Shown piece by piece: positions 27,523 to 37,460 of a stretch of DNA of 64,000 bases. The notes under the pieces are model-generated. The model did no database searches, had not been told where the DNA came from, and saw nothing but the letters and a program-made list of their open reading frames with translations. The stretch covers positions 62,001 through 126,000 of the forward strand of contig NZ_LZHZ01000001.1 in assembly GCF_001667505.1 (NCBI RefSeq). The letters are read 5' to 3'. Made by a program: the position numbers and the translations under genes. The stretch is from Mycobacterium sp. ACS1612 (GTDB lineage: Bacteria; Actinomycetota; Actinomycetes; Mycobacteriales; Mycobacteriaceae). The first letter of the stretch is position 1, and each line of letters starts with the position of its first letter.

Positions 27523-27720
27523 ATGTTTCGTGTCTTCATCGCTGCAGGTTTTGTTTGCTTGGCGGCCGCCGTCGGCGCGGCCCCGGTGGCGACTGCCAGC
27601 GGCCCGTACGCGAATTGCACGCAAGCGCATAAAGACGGCCGCTGGGACATCCCACAGGGCGATCCCGACTACTGGGATGGCGGCGATCGCGATCACGACG
27701 GCATCGCCTGCGAATCCTGA
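27523..27720 (+). CDS. Secreted excalibur calcium-binding protein
   Basis: A 65-residue protein. The first ~28 residues are a Sec signal peptide (MFRVFIAAGFVCLAAAVGAA). The mature part is a single excalibur domain with NCTQAHKDGRWDIPQGDPDYW and the EF-hand-like DRDHDGIACES, which binds Ca2+ outside the cell. ATG 27523 has GGAG five bases upstream; GTG 27517 is too close to it. The role is unknown. Confidence 0.88.
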   Translation: MFRVFIAAGFVCLAAAVGAAPVATASGPYANCTQAHKDGRWDIPQGDPDYWDGGDRDHDGIACES

Positions 27721-27725
27721 CAGAA

Positions 27726-27768
27726 CTGTGCGGTCCCACCCGGCTCCCCTCCAGGTGAGACCGCACAG
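27726..27768. terminator. Convergent terminator between the excalibur gene and esxT
   Basis: CTGTGCGGTCCCACC (27726-27740) pairs with GGTGAGACCGCACAG (27754-27768) through 14 of 15 positions. It starts six bases after the excalibur stop and lies 20 bases before the esxT stop, so it can serve both strands. No T-run follows on either side. Confidence 0.65.
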
Positions 27769-27788
27769 AGCTCTGTGACGGCGGGGCG

Positions 27789-28085
27789 TCAGTAGCCCCA
27801 CGCGTTCGCGGCGCGGCGATCGGTGGCCGCAACCTCATCCGACCCGTCGCGCACGGCGTTACCCAGGTTGACCAGGATCTCGTTGAGCGCCGCGGCGGCC
27901 TGTTCCCAGCGCGTCTGCTCGATGCGGTAGGCCTCGGCCGCCTCCCGCGTCCAGACCTGCTGTAGCGGCGCGATCTGCGCTCGAAGGTCGTCGAGCGCAG
28001 CGTTCAGCCGAGCGGACGTCGCGTGGATGTCCTGGCGCACCGCGTATTCGATTTCGTCGAAGTTGTATGTGAGCACGTGATCCAT
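27789..28085 (-). CDS. esxT: ESX-4 secreted protein EsxT
   Basis: A 98-residue WXG100-family helical hairpin. YNFDEIEYAVRQDIHATSARLNAAL and RWEQAAAALNEILVNLGNAV match EsxT. The turn motif is WTR (W45), not WxG, as also in M. tuberculosis EsxT. It pairs with EsxU, is 10 bases downstream of it, and is the predicted ESX-4 substrate. Confidence 0.93.
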   Translation of the reverse strand: MDHVLTYNFDEIEYAVRQDIHATSARLNAALDDLRAQIAPLQQVWTREAAEAYRIEQTRWEQAAAALNEILVNLGNAVRDGSDEVAATDRRAANAWGY

Positions 28086-28095
28086 GTGTCAGCCC

Positions 28096-28419
28096 CTAGA
28101 GGTTGGTCGCGGCAGAACTGATTTGATGCGAATGGCTTTCGCCGGCTTCCCGCAGCGTGCGCTCGTTGTAGCGAATGGTTTCGGCGATCCGGCCGAGCGC
28201 CGTATGCAGCTTCATCGACTCCGCGTTCCACCGCTCCACGACATCGCGGAACCGCACCGCGGCAACGCCTCCCCACACCGAGGGCGCGACGCTGTTCATC
28301 CGGCCGATGAACGACTGCAACATCGCCCGGATCTCCTCGTTGCGGCCGTCGGTCTTGCCCGCGACGGCCGACATGAGGTCGAAGTCGGTGGCGAGCGGGC
28401 CGCCCCCAGGTGTCGTCAT
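28096..28419 (-). CDS. esxU: ESX-4 secreted protein EsxU
   Basis: A 107-residue WXG100 protein with the W-G-G turn at residues 49-51 ([11 protein letters not shown]) between two amphipathic helices. It is the partner of EsxT. The YxxxD/E secretion signal expected after helix 2 is not obvious in the tail ([18 protein letters not shown]), so the signal may be elsewhere in the heterodimer. A GGGA-type ribosome site precedes ATG 28419. Confidence 0.93.
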   Translation of the reverse strand: MTTPGGGPLATDFDLMSAVAGKTDGRNEEIRAMLQSFIGRMNSVAPSVWGGVAAVRFRDVVERWNAESMKLHTALGRIAETIRYNERTLREAGESHSHQISSAATNL

Positions 28420-28506
28420 CTCCCATCCCTTCGTATCGTTCTGCGCGATCTGAAAGGTTGGACGCGCGCCCGCGGGCGCCGGTTCCGTCGAACGGAAAAT
28501 TTCTTT

Positions 28507-29598
28507 TCAGAACACCGCGTGCGCGGATCGAATCGCCTCATCGCAGGCCTCCCGCACGGACGCCTCGCGTCCCGGCGCGCTCTGACACCCGATCGCGATC
28601 CGCAGCGACTCGTCGGTCAGCACGAACCAGTCGATGTGCCGGTCCGCGCGGGTCTCGCGGTACGTCAGCACGGCGCGGCCCGCTCGTTCGCCCGCAGGTT
28701 CGAAGTCGACGAATACGCCGTCGGGCGCCTCGCTAAACGCGCGTCGTAGCGCGTCCTCGACCTGCTGGCCAGACTGCTGCGGCGCGAGCGTTGACTGTGT
28801 GATGTGCAGGGCCACGTCGCGATCCTCGGGTGAAACAAGTTGCAGCCGAGCCGATCCCGGGCCCGGAGTGATGCGCTCGACGGGCCATCGCGCTGGCACC
28901 ATCACGCCGAGGCGCCCCTCGACCAACAGCGTCATCGGAACGGTTGCCGCGGGTGCCTCGGGGCGCGCGACATACACGCCGCACAGCGCGGCCACCGTCA
29001 ACAGGGTTCCTGCCACGACGGCCGTCACGCCGCGCCTGGGTTTCGGTCGATCCTCCTCGAAGCCCGTCGCCAGCGCGTCCTCGACCCAATCAGCTGCGGC
29101 GATCGTGACGTCAACACCATTACGCCGCAACCGATCCGCGATTGCACGCTGCCCATCCGAGACGTCCACCACGACGCGGCTACGCGGTGGAATCGCCGCC
29201 GCCAGCCTCTCCTCGTCTCTGACCACCGCGACCACGCCCGACGGCGCCGAGACGACCACGAACTCGGGTGCGGCCTCGATCAATACGGTCCGGTCATCGG
29301 GCAGCACCTGCGCACGCCGCATCACCATGACGTCGCCCGCGACGCTGTCGGCGGCCGCACGCACCCGCTCGACTCGCGCCGAGGACCACCACGTCGGGAA
29401 CACCAACGTGACCGTGTCGACCGATCCGCCGACGGCATCGCGCAAGATCGTCCGCCACACATCCGCCACGTCGACGGGATGCTCGTCGATCAACACCAGA
29501 TCGTCGTCGATGGCCTCGATGCCCGCCGAAACCCATTGCGCGCGTGCTCGACACGCACCTCGAACGGTTGTCGGGCCAACTTCGACCACGGTGGTCAT
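28507..29598 (-). CDS. ESX-4 associated protein (Rv3446c-like)
   Basis: A 363-residue type VII secretion-associated protein. The N-terminal ~190 residues resemble an actin/Hsp70-like fold remnant (VVEVGPTTVRGACRARAQW, VTLVFPTWWSSARVERVRAAA). One membrane segment lies near 197-215 (GVTAVVAGTLLTVAALCGVYVA), and the C-terminal part is extracytoplasmic. The equivalent gene is always next to eccC4; its role is not established. Its ATG overlaps the eccC4 stop (ATGA). Confidence 0.85.
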   Translation of the reverse strand: MTTVVEVGPTTVRGACRARAQWVSAGIEAIDDDLVLIDEHPVDVADVWRTILRDAVGGSVDTVTLVFPTWWSSARVERVRAAADSVAGDVMVMRRAQVLPDDRTVLIEAAPEFVVVSAPSGVVAVVRDEERLAAAIPPRSRVVVDVSDGQRAIADRLRRNGVDVTIAAADWVEDALATGFEEDRPKPRRGVTAVVAGTLLTVAALCGVYVARPEAPAATVPMTLLVEGRLGVMVPARWPVERITPGPGSARLQLVSPEDRDVALHITQSTLAPQQSGQQVEDALRRAFSEAPDGVFVDFEPAGERAGRAVLTYRETRADRHIDWFVLTDESLRIAIGCQSAPGREASVREACDEAIRSAHAVF

Positions 29599-32500
29599 CG
29601 CGGCGGATCGGTCCAGGCGACCTGAATGAGTTGGTCCGGCTGTCCGCGGGTGATCAGCGTGCCTCGCCCCGGCGGTTGCGCCGACGGACGGACAGCACCC
29701 AACAGCACACCCTCGTCCTGGCCGGCGCTCATCATCAGTCCCATGCAGCCGAGATCGCGCATCCGGGCCAACACCGGGTCGAACATCGCCCGCGCCGCGC
29801 CGCCCGAGCGCCGCGCCACGATGACATGCAGCCCGACGTCCTTGGCGTGTGGCAGGTAGTCGGCAAGCGGCGTCAGCGGGTTCCCGGTGGCGCCGGCCAC
29901 CAGGTCATAGTCGTCCACCACGAGGTATATCTCTGGACCCGACCACCATGAGCGAGTGCGCAGTTGTTGCTGCGTCACACCCTCGTCCGGCATCCGCGCC
30001 TGCAATCGCTCGAGCAGCACAGGGACACGCGCCGCCAACGTCGCGGCCGACATCGAATATCCACTGAGGTGATTGGTCTCGACCTCACCGAGCAGCGTCC
30101 GACGGAAGTCGACGATCTCGATCTGCGCACCGCCGGAATCGTTGACGCGCATGATCTCTCGGCACAGCAGCCGCAGAGTCGCCGTCTTACCGCACTCCGC
30201 CTCACCCAACACGATCAGATGCGGATGCTCGACCAGATCCAGCGCGACCGGCTTCAACTCGGTTTCTCCGATGCCGATGACGATCTCGACCGCAGCATTG
30301 CCGTAGTCGTGCGGCACCTGCAGCGGCAGAAGCTCGACGCGAGGTGCACGCCGCCCTGACCCGTCGTCCGTGACCACGGCCGGCGTGGGCGTCGCGATGG
30401 CCATCTCCTTGCCGTCGCGGGTGATCCCTCGGCCCGGCGGCAGATCACCGAGCTGGCGCGCCCGCCTGCGGTCCATCTCGGAGTCCGCGGGGTCACCGAG
30501 CCGCAGCTCGATGCGGGTGCCGATCTGATCCTTCAGCGACGGTCGCAGCTCTGCCCACCGGGACGCCGTCAGCACGAGGTGGACACCGAACGAAAGTCCC
30601 TGGGTAGCAATGCCGATGACTCGCGGCTCGAGAGCGTCGAACTCCTGCCGAAACGTGGCCCAGCCATCGACGACTAGAAACACGTCGCCAAACGGATCAT
30701 CGTCGTGCCGCATTTTGCGGTAGTCCGTCATCGAGTCGATACCTGCACGCCTGAACCGTGCCTCTCGTGAGCGCAGCACCGCTTCCATCTCCGCGATGAC
30801 GCGTCGGCACAGTTCGGCATCGGACCGGCCCGCGACTGCGCCGATGTGCGGCATTGCGCCAAGCGGAGTCAATGCGCCGCCGCCGAAGTCCAGGCAGTAA
30901 AACTGGACGGCCGACGGGTCATTGGTGGCGGCCAGAGCCGTCAGCAGGGTGCGCAATGCCGTCGACTTGCCCGACTGCGGCGCGCCGACGATGGCCACAT
31001 TGCCTGCGGCGCCTGCCAAATCGACCATCAACGCGTCGTATCGCTGCTCGAATGGGGCGTCGATCAGGCCGATCGGCACCGACAGCGGCGGCTGCTGATC
31101 CGGTGCGCAGGCGAGAAGAGCGTCCAGTGCAGGTGACTGCCGCAGTGGCGGCAGCCAGACCCGATGCGCTGCCGCACCGTGGCCGGCCATCCGATCCAGC
31201 ACAGCGTCCATCAGCGAACGCGCCACCGAGGGGGCTGCGGCAGGTGACCGCTCAGACCGCGCCACCACCGAACCGACCGCCGCCGCGGTGAGCACCTGCG
31301 GTTCGGGCGACACACCATCTCCGGTCGGCCGCGAAACGCGTTGCGGGGCAGATACGTAAGCGGTCTGGAAGCGAATCATTTGTCCGTCGGCCGTCTTCAG
31401 GTAAGCGGCACCCGGCGAGCTGGGCAGGTGATGCGCATCGGGGATGCTAAGCACGGCTCGGGACTCGCTGGCGGAGAACGTCTTCAGACACACCCGGTAT
31501 GACAGGTGGCTCTCCAGCCCGCGCAGCCGGCCTTCGTCGAGACGTTGGCTGGCCAGCAGCAGATGCATGCCAAGCGAGCGGCCGAGCCGGCCGATCGCGA
31601 CGAACAGCTCCGCGAACTCGGGATACTGGGCAAGCAGTTCGGAGAACTCGTCGACGACGACGAACAACGCGGGCAACGGGGGCATCGTGAGCCCCCGGCG
31701 GCGTGCCTGCTCGTAGTCGGCCACGCTGGCGAACCGCCCTGCCGCCCTGAGCATTTCCTGCCTGCGGTTCATCTCACCGGCCAGCGCGTCCCGCATCCGC
31801 GAGACGAGAGGCGCCTCCTCGGCCAGATTCGTGATGACTGCTGACACGTGCCGAACCCGGTCCATGCCCAGAAACGTCGCGCCGCCCTTGAAGTCGACGA
31901 GGACGAGGTTGAGCACGTCCGGCGGATGAGACACCACCATGCCCAGGAGCAGGGTGCGCAGAAACTCCGACTTCCCAGATCCGGTGGCGCCGACACACAA
32001 GCCATGCGGACCCATACCGCCCTGGGCCGCCTCCTTGATGTCGAGCATCACCGGTTTTCCTTGCTCGGACACTCCGATGGGCGCTCGCAGCCGCCGCGGT
32101 TGAGGCCACTGTTCGGCGGCGCCGATGCGGTCGAGTTCGCGCACGCCCATCAGTTCGAGCCAGCCCATGGTCGCGGTGGTGCCGGCGTCGTCCAACCTGT
32201 GCCGGTAGGGCGCCAGCCGGCGGGCACACAGCGCAGCCTGTTGAACCGTCAGCCCGTCCAGTCGAGTGCTGTCGTCCACGTGCAGCCGCGGACCGTCGGT
32301 GAAGGGCTGTTTGATCAGTGGCACCGAGCCGTCGTCCACGACGACCACTACGTGTGGCGCCGTACCCTCGTCGGGCGGTCGACACGCGGTGATGGCCTCC
32401 GCCAGGCTGTGGTACGTCATCCTCGCGGGTCCCAGTTCATCGGCCAGCCGCCAATGCTGATGGTGAGCCAGCCATTTCAACCAATCCCAGTCCCACGCCG

Positions 32501-33281
32501 CTGTCGGAGCCACCACTGCGGCGATCCGGACGTCATCGGGACTGTGCAAGACGGTCAGTTGGCAGACGATCGCGCGTAGCAACGCGCGGGCGACTTCGGG
32601 ATCCGCGTTCACCGTGAGCGCCGACGCCGTCCGTAGCAGCACGACGACCGGCACGTCGGCGACGACCGCCCTGCGGCGAATCAGCCGCCCCAGCGCCGCT
32701 GACGTCACCGGATCCTGCGTCTCGACCGGACCCAGTGAGGGCGCTATGAGTCTCGTGCACAGCGGTTGTTCGCCGACGCCGATGCGGACCTTGCAGTAGT
32801 CGAGATCCTGCCGGCTGCGCTCCCACATTCGTCGGCCACCGACCACCGTCCACAGGGTCGCGGGGTCGGGATGCGTCCAGTGCAGCGAATGATGCTGCGA
32901 GGCAGCGGCTCCGGCGAGCGTCCTGTCGAGACCCTCCAGGTATTCGAGGTAGCTTCGACGGTCGTCGTTCAGTTGCGCGGTGTGGTTGGCGGTCCTGGCG
33001 TTGTAGGCGAGCGAGCCGATGACGGAGACGGCCATCATCGCCGGAAAGAACAGGAACATCGGGCCACGGCCCGCTGACGCGCCGCCCGACGTGAAGTAGA
33101 GCAGCATCATGCCGCCCGCCGCGACGAGCATGGCCACCGGCAGCAGCCGGGCAATGGCGTTGGCTGGCGCGGCTTTCGGAAGCGCGGGCGGCGGGTCCAC
33201 CGTGAGGTCGCCTTCGGCCATCGGTGGAGCGGGCAGTCGGGGCTCGCGGAAGAACTCCATCGTCTGATGGACGCTGCACAT
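29595..33281 (-). CDS. eccC4: ESX-4 motor ATPase EccC4 (FtsK/SpoIIIE type)
   Basis: A protein of about 1228 residues: two N-terminal membrane segments (about 45-95), then three FtsK/SpoIIIE ATPase domains with Walker A GATGSGKSE (about 430), GAPQSGKST (about 765) and GEAECGKT (about 1025). The Walker B motifs are LFVVVDEF, VFLVVDGW and IYLVVDDY; only the first carries the catalytic-type Glu after Asp, as expected for EccC. It powers ESX-4 export at the inner membrane. ATG 33260 (MEFFREPRLP) is an alternative start; neither site has a strong Shine-Dalgarno. It is divergent from eccD4. Confidence 0.95.
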   Translation of the reverse strand: MCSVHQTMEFFREPRLPAPPMAEGDLTVDPPPALPKAAPANAIARLLPVAMLVAAGGMMLLYFTSGGASAGRGPMFLFFPAMMAVSVIGSLAYNARTANHTAQLNDDRRSYLEYLEGLDRTLAGAAASQHHSLHWTHPDPATLWTVVGGRRMWERSRQDLDYCKVRIGVGEQPLCTRLIAPSLGPVETQDPVTSAALGRLIRRRAVVADVPVVVLLRTASALTVNADPEVARALLRAIVCQLTVLHSPDDVRIAAVVAPTAAWDWDWLKWLAHHQHWRLADELGPARMTYHSLAEAITACRPPDEGTAPHVVVVVDDGSVPLIKQPFTDGPRLHVDDSTRLDGLTVQQAALCARRLAPYRHRLDDAGTTATMGWLELMGVRELDRIGAAEQWPQPRRLRAPIGVSEQGKPVMLDIKEAAQGGMGPHGLCVGATGSGKSEFLRTLLLGMVVSHPPDVLNLVLVDFKGGATFLGMDRVRHVSAVITNLAEEAPLVSRMRDALAGEMNRRQEMLRAAGRFASVADYEQARRRGLTMPPLPALFVVVDEFSELLAQYPEFAELFVAIGRLGRSLGMHLLLASQRLDEGRLRGLESHLSYRVCLKTFSASESRAVLSIPDAHHLPSSPGAAYLKTADGQMIRFQTAYVSAPQRVSRPTGDGVSPEPQVLTAAAVGSVVARSERSPAAAPSVARSLMDAVLDRMAGHGAAAHRVWLPPLRQSPALDALLACAPDQQPPLSVPIGLIDAPFEQRYDALMVDLAGAAGNVAIVGAPQSGKSTALRTLLTALAATNDPSAVQFYCLDFGGGALTPLGAMPHIGAVAGRSDAELCRRVIAEMEAVLRSREARFRRAGIDSMTDYRKMRHDDDPFGDVFLVVDGWATFRQEFDALEPRVIGIATQGLSFGVHLVLTASRWAELRPSLKDQIGTRIELRLGDPADSEMDRRRARQLGDLPPGRGITRDGKEMAIATPTPAVVTDDGSGRRAPRVELLPLQVPHDYGNAAVEIVIGIGETELKPVALDLVEHPHLIVLGEAECGKTATLRLLCREIMRVNDSGGAQIEIVDFRRTLLGEVETNHLSGYSMSAATLAARVPVLLERLQARMPDEGVTQQQLRTRSWWSGPEIYLVVDDYDLVAGATGNPLTPLADYLPHAKDVGLHVIVARRSGGAARAMFDPVLARMRDLGCMGLMMSAGQDEGVLLGAVRPSAQPPGRGTLITRGQPDQLIQVAWTDPPR

Positions 33282-33369
33282 GGCGACTCGGTTCCATCCA
33301 CACGTCGTCGAATTGCCGCGTCACCGGGTGACCGACGCGCGTTACCGTCAGATCGCGGGGGGTGATGTG

Positions 33370-34674
33370 ATGCCTGAATCCATGTGCCGATTAGCCGTTC
33401 AACACGACTCACGGTGCGTAGCTCTGGCGCTGCCGGCAAATGCGCCTGTTGGCGTGCTTCTACCTGCCGTGGTCGACCTCGTCGGCGCCTCGGTCGAGGG
33501 TCGCCGGTGGCATCTGTCGCGGGTGGGCCAGCCCCGGTTGGACGAGGCGATGAGTCTGCGCGACAACGCTGTTCACGACGGCGAATTGCTGTTGCTGACC
33601 ACCGACGACATTCCGCCACCCGCGGAACTGCCCGACGGGCCTGCCCAAGCGGTCATCGCGGCGGCCGAGCACCACACCGTTCCCGCCGGTGCCACCACTG
33701 CGGCGGCGTGTCTGTCCGTGGCGCTGCTCGGTGTCACGGCGTCGATGTGGGGCGGCATCACTGGCGATGCGGTCGGCCACGTCGTCGCCACAGGCATCAC
33801 TGCCACCGCGGCAGCGGTCGGCGCGGTGGTGTTGCGGCGCGATCCGCTTCGCGGTGCCGTCCTGGCCGCCATCGCCGTCATGTTCGGCGCCGTCGCAGGT
33901 TTTCTCGCCGTTCCCTCGGGTCCGCCCGCCGCCAGACTGCTGCTCGCATCGGCCGTCGGAGCCACCGTAGCCATCCTGCTTCGGCGCATCGCCGACTGCG
34001 CTGACATCTCGCTGTCGGCAATGGCCACGGCGGGCATCCTGACCAGTGTGGCAACGGTGTGCGGTGTCGGCGGGGTGTTGCCAGTCGCCGCGACAGGCGC
34101 GGTGCTCGCGTCGTCGGCACTGGCCACACTCGGGGTGGCGGCCAGATTATCCATTGCGGCAACGGGTTTGGCGCCCCGCGTGGGCGATCCCGACGCAGGA
34201 GAAGATCACACCGTCGAACCCCGAGCGCGTGCCGCGCAGCGCGCGCTGACCGGGCTGGTCATCGGGTCGGCCGCCGCGACGGCGGTCGGTGCCGGACTCG
34301 TCGTCTGGGACAGCATTCCCGAGCGCCGGTCGAGTGCCGCCGTCTTCGCGCTGGTCGTCGCTTCGGTGTTGACGTTGCGGGCACGCACCCACATCGACAT
34401 CGCCCGCCGCGCCGGGCTCATCGTGTGCGGCGCGGTGTCTTTCGCCGCTGGCTGCGCGATCGTCGTGGCCGCGGCGCCGCATCGCGCGCAGTGGGTCTGC
34501 CTACTGGTCGCGGTGGCGGTGGCCGCCATGCTCTTTCGCCCGTCCGGGGCGGCGAATCCTCTTGTCCGCCGCACCGTCGACGTGCTGGAGTACGCCGTGC
34601 TTGCCGCCGTGGTTCCCACCGCGTGCTGGGTCGGTGGCGCGTATGCGATGCTCCGTGGGCTCAGCCTGTCATGA
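33370..34674 (+). CDS. eccD4: ESX-4 membrane channel component EccD4
   Basis: A 434-residue EccD with an N-terminal ubiquitin-like domain (about 1-85, CRLAVQHDSRCVALALPANAP onward) and about eleven membrane helices. Two EccD copies per protomer line the inner-membrane vestibule of ESX systems. The start at ATG 33370 follows a G-rich site (33356-33363). Its stop overlaps the mycP4 start (ATGA). Confidence 0.93.
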   Translation: MPESMCRLAVQHDSRCVALALPANAPVGVLLPAVVDLVGASVEGRRWHLSRVGQPRLDEAMSLRDNAVHDGELLLLTTDDIPPPAELPDGPAQAVIAAAEHHTVPAGATTAAACLSVALLGVTASMWGGITGDAVGHVVATGITATAAAVGAVVLRRDPLRGAVLAAIAVMFGAVAGFLAVPSGPPAARLLLASAVGATVAILLRRIADCADISLSAMATAGILTSVATVCGVGGVLPVAATGAVLASSALATLGVAARLSIAATGLAPRVGDPDAGEDHTVEPRARAAQRALTGLVIGSAAATAVGAGLVVWDSIPERRSSAAVFALVVASVLTLRARTHIDIARRAGLIVCGAVSFAAGCAIVVAAAPHRAQWVCLLVAVAVAAMLFRPSGAANPLVRRTVDVLEYAVLAAVVPTACWVGGAYAMLRGLSLS

Positions 34675-36044
34675 CGCTCATCGATCGGATGGCAAGGCTG
34701 TGCATCGCCTGCGTGCTCGCGGGCGTACCGGTGGGCACCGCGCCTGCCGCAGTGGCGGTGACGCCGCCTGCAGTCGACGATTCGATGTTGCCCAAGCCCG
34801 GACCGCCGACGCCGCCGCGGCCAACGGAGCAGCGGGAGCGGTGCGCGACCGCGGCTACAACACAAGAGGCCGGTCCGGCGGCCCGACAATTCAAAGGGAT
34901 TGATCTGCGGCAGCTTTGGCGGCTCAGTCGCGGCGCGGGGCAGACCGTGGCGGTCATCGACACCGGCGTGGCTCGCCACCGGTTGCTCCCCCACCTCGTT
35001 CCCGGCGGCGACTACGTTCACACCTCCGACGGCACCGTCGACTGTGATGGGCACGGCACGGTGGTTGCGGGGATCATCGGCGCGGAGCCAGACCCGGACG
35101 GATCGAACTTCAGCGGCGTGGCACCGGACGCCACCATCGTCAGCATCCGTCAGTCCAGCAACAAGTTTCGCGCCACCGACGATCCGACCGGCAGCGGCTT
35201 CGGCGACGTGGACACACTCGCCCGAGCCATCCGTACCGCCGCCGACCTGGGAGCCACTGTGATCAACGTGTCGTCGGTCGCGTGCCTGCCCGCCGACGGC
35301 GGATTGGACGACCGTCCGCTCGGCGCCGCGCTCGCCTACGCCGTCGACGTCAAAAACGCCGTCGTGGTGGCCGCCGCCGGAAACGTCGGCGGCCCAGGCC
35401 AATGCCCCACACAGAATCCGGCCAGCGATCCGGCGAAGCCCGGCCAGGCGGACTGGGATCACGTCAGCGTGGTGGTCAGCCCCGCCTGGTACGACGATTA
35501 CGTGTTGACCGTCGGTTCGGTCGATCCCGACGGGGCGCCCTCATCCTTCAGCCTCGCCGGCCCGTGGGTGGACGTCGCCGCACCCGGCGAAGGTGTCGTC
35601 TCGTTGGACCCGGACGGGGAGGGTCTGCTCAGCAGCATGACCACATCCGGTGACCCGACGCCCATCTCGGGTACCAGTTATGCCGCACCTGTGGTCAGCG
35701 GCATCGTCGCACTCGTGCGGTCACGGTCGCCCGAATTGACCGCGCGAGAGGTCATGCGGCGCATCGAAACGACCGCGCGTCGCCCGGCATCCGGATGGGA
35801 TCCTGTCGTCGGAAACGGCGTCGTCGACGCGGTCGCGGCGCTCAGCACCGGCGCGACGTCCCCGCGCACGCAGAATCTCGAGCGGCCCCTGTCCCAACCA
35901 ACCACAAGGCCTGAAGATGGTCGGGGTTTCGGATTCGCAGTGGGCGGTGCCGCGGTCTGTCTCGCCGTGTCCGCGGCGAGCATTGCCGTGACGGCTTCGA
36001 CCGCGCGGCTACGGCGATCCCGCGACACTGTCCCGCGCGACTGA
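34671..36044 (+). CDS. mycP4: ESX-4 mycosin protease MycP4
   Basis: A 457-residue subtilisin-like serine protease. It has a signal peptide (about 1-28), the catalytic triad Asp97 (VIDTGV), His128 (DGHGTVVAG) and Ser336 (GTSYAAP), and a C-terminal membrane anchor (about 415-440), as in all mycosins. It caps the ESX complex on the periplasmic side. It overlaps eccD4 by four bases and the convergent eccB4 by 36 bases. Confidence 0.95.
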   Translation: MTLIDRMARLCIACVLAGVPVGTAPAAVAVTPPAVDDSMLPKPGPPTPPRPTEQRERCATAATTQEAGPAARQFKGIDLRQLWRLSRGAGQTVAVIDTGVARHRLLPHLVPGGDYVHTSDGTVDCDGHGTVVAGIIGAEPDPDGSNFSGVAPDATIVSIRQSSNKFRATDDPTGSGFGDVDTLARAIRTAADLGATVINVSSVACLPADGGLDDRPLGAALAYAVDVKNAVVVAAAGNVGGPGQCPTQNPASDPAKPGQADWDHVSVVVSPAWYDDYVLTVGSVDPDGAPSSFSLAGPWVDVAAPGEGVVSLDPDGEGLLSSMTTSGDPTPISGTSYAAPVVSGIVALVRSRSPELTAREVMRRIETTARRPASGWDPVVGNGVVDAVAALSTGATSPRTQNLERPLSQPTTRPEDGRGFGFAVGGAAVCLAVSAASIAVTASTARLRRSRDTVPRD

Positions 36045-37367
36045 CGCGGCGCGCTTGCTCAATTCGGGTCCGCGCGGCAGCCACGACAGCACCGGCCACG
36101 GCGCGGGCACGGCCGCCTCGCTGAGACCGATGTGTTTCGCGGTGTCCTCGTCGGCAAGCCCGAAGACAACACCAGAGTCGTTGACGTAGTACAACGCACC
36201 GGCATTCGCCTCATCGCCGCCGATTCCGGCCGCCCAAACGTACGCACTGCGGCCCGGCGTCATCGCGAAGGCGTCCACGGACGGGCCCTCCGCGTCAGCC
36301 TGCGCCAGCGACATCACCGCCATCGGCAGCGAATCAACCGATACCACACTGGATTCGGCTCCTGCCGCGGTGGGCTGCCACCGTGTACACACGATGGCCT
36401 CATCGGACACCCCACTACGCTCGGGGAAGTCTGCGACAGGCAACGTGTCGAGAATCGGCAGGGCCGCGACGGAATCGGGTGACACGGTGGTGATGTCTCG
36501 ATCGTCCTGTGAGTCGGCGAACCGGATGAGGTCCGCGACCACCTCGCTGATGCGTTGCACACCCTCGGCAAGCAGGACGTAATACTCCTCCGCATCGGCA
36601 CGGATCACCCGCACGACCGTTCCGACCGGCATCCCGCGCACCGGACTCGGCGAACCCGCACCGTCGATGCGGGGCGCCCGGAGAACTGGCGCTTCCGGCG
36701 TCGCGTCCAACAGAGCGCGCGAAACAGGGCGCGGGACAACGCCGTCCAGCCGCAGGGCCCGCACGACCGCGCGGTCGCGCAGATCCACCTGGGCGCGCCA
36801 CCCGCCGTAGAGTAGATACGTGGTCGCGGCGCTTTCGGACCGCGGCGTGACCAGGACGCCGGCAGACGCGCTGCCCGGCAATGGTCCGGCGACCACGGTG
36901 GTCCTGGATTTCTCGTCGCAGACGGCCCAGCCTGATTCGTCGCCACGGAGCGGCGCGGAAACTCCGGCGGGTGCGCCCGGGATGCCGAGCAGTGGGCCGC
37001 GCTTGGCATTGTCGACAGCTGTCGCGCTCACCGCCTCGGGATTCGCCGGCGCACCGGCGATCAACCGGGCCGAGGTGAGGTTCGGCACGGGATGCACGAC
37101 GTCGCCCACCCGGACGTAGAGGGCACCCGATTCGCGCACGATCACGATCTGCGCGTCGCCGAGCGTACCCGGCGGCCGAAGCAACGCCAGCACGATGCAG
37201 ACCGCGGCGACGATCACCGCGATCACGCCGCCCGCTGTGAACGAAATCGATTGCGCGCGAATCGGATCATCGGGCATCCGCGTGTCACCGCGCACCAACG
37301 CGTGTTCCAGCCGGCGCAGCAGAAACCGGTACCCGCTGACTTGCAACTTCGTCGAGTGCCCAGCCAT
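36009..37367 (-). CDS. eccB4: ESX-4 core component EccB4
   Basis: A 452-residue EccB with a short cytoplasmic head (STKLQVSGYRFLLRRLEHALVRGD), one membrane helix (about 45-66) and a large periplasmic domain with R1-R4-like repeats, including the conserved cysteine pair in WAVCDEKS and VCTRWQP. EccB forms the periplasmic part of the ESX core. With eccC4, eccD4 and mycP4, all membrane genes of ESX-4 are present and intact. ESX-4 has no EccE. Confidence 0.94.
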   Translation of the reverse strand: MAGHSTKLQVSGYRFLLRRLEHALVRGDTRMPDDPIRAQSISFTAGGVIAVIVAAVCIVLALLRPPGTLGDAQIVIVRESGALYVRVGDVVHPVPNLTSARLIAGAPANPEAVSATAVDNAKRGPLLGIPGAPAGVSAPLRGDESGWAVCDEKSRTTVVAGPLPGSASAGVLVTPRSESAATTYLLYGGWRAQVDLRDRAVVRALRLDGVVPRPVSRALLDATPEAPVLRAPRIDGAGSPSPVRGMPVGTVVRVIRADAEEYYVLLAEGVQRISEVVADLIRFADSQDDRDITTVSPDSVAALPILDTLPVADFPERSGVSDEAIVCTRWQPTAAGAESSVVSVDSLPMAVMSLAQADAEGPSVDAFAMTPGRSAYVWAAGIGGDEANAGALYYVNDSGVVFGLADEDTAKHIGLSEAAVPAPWPVLSWLPRGPELSKRAASVARDSVAGSP

Positions 37368-37460
37368 CAGTCCCCCATCAGCCAGCCTAGCGTCGGCCGT
37401 AGGGACCTCGGGTCACCATTTCCTCGGCGCGCCACTCGACTGCGATGTACGTTTTGCAAC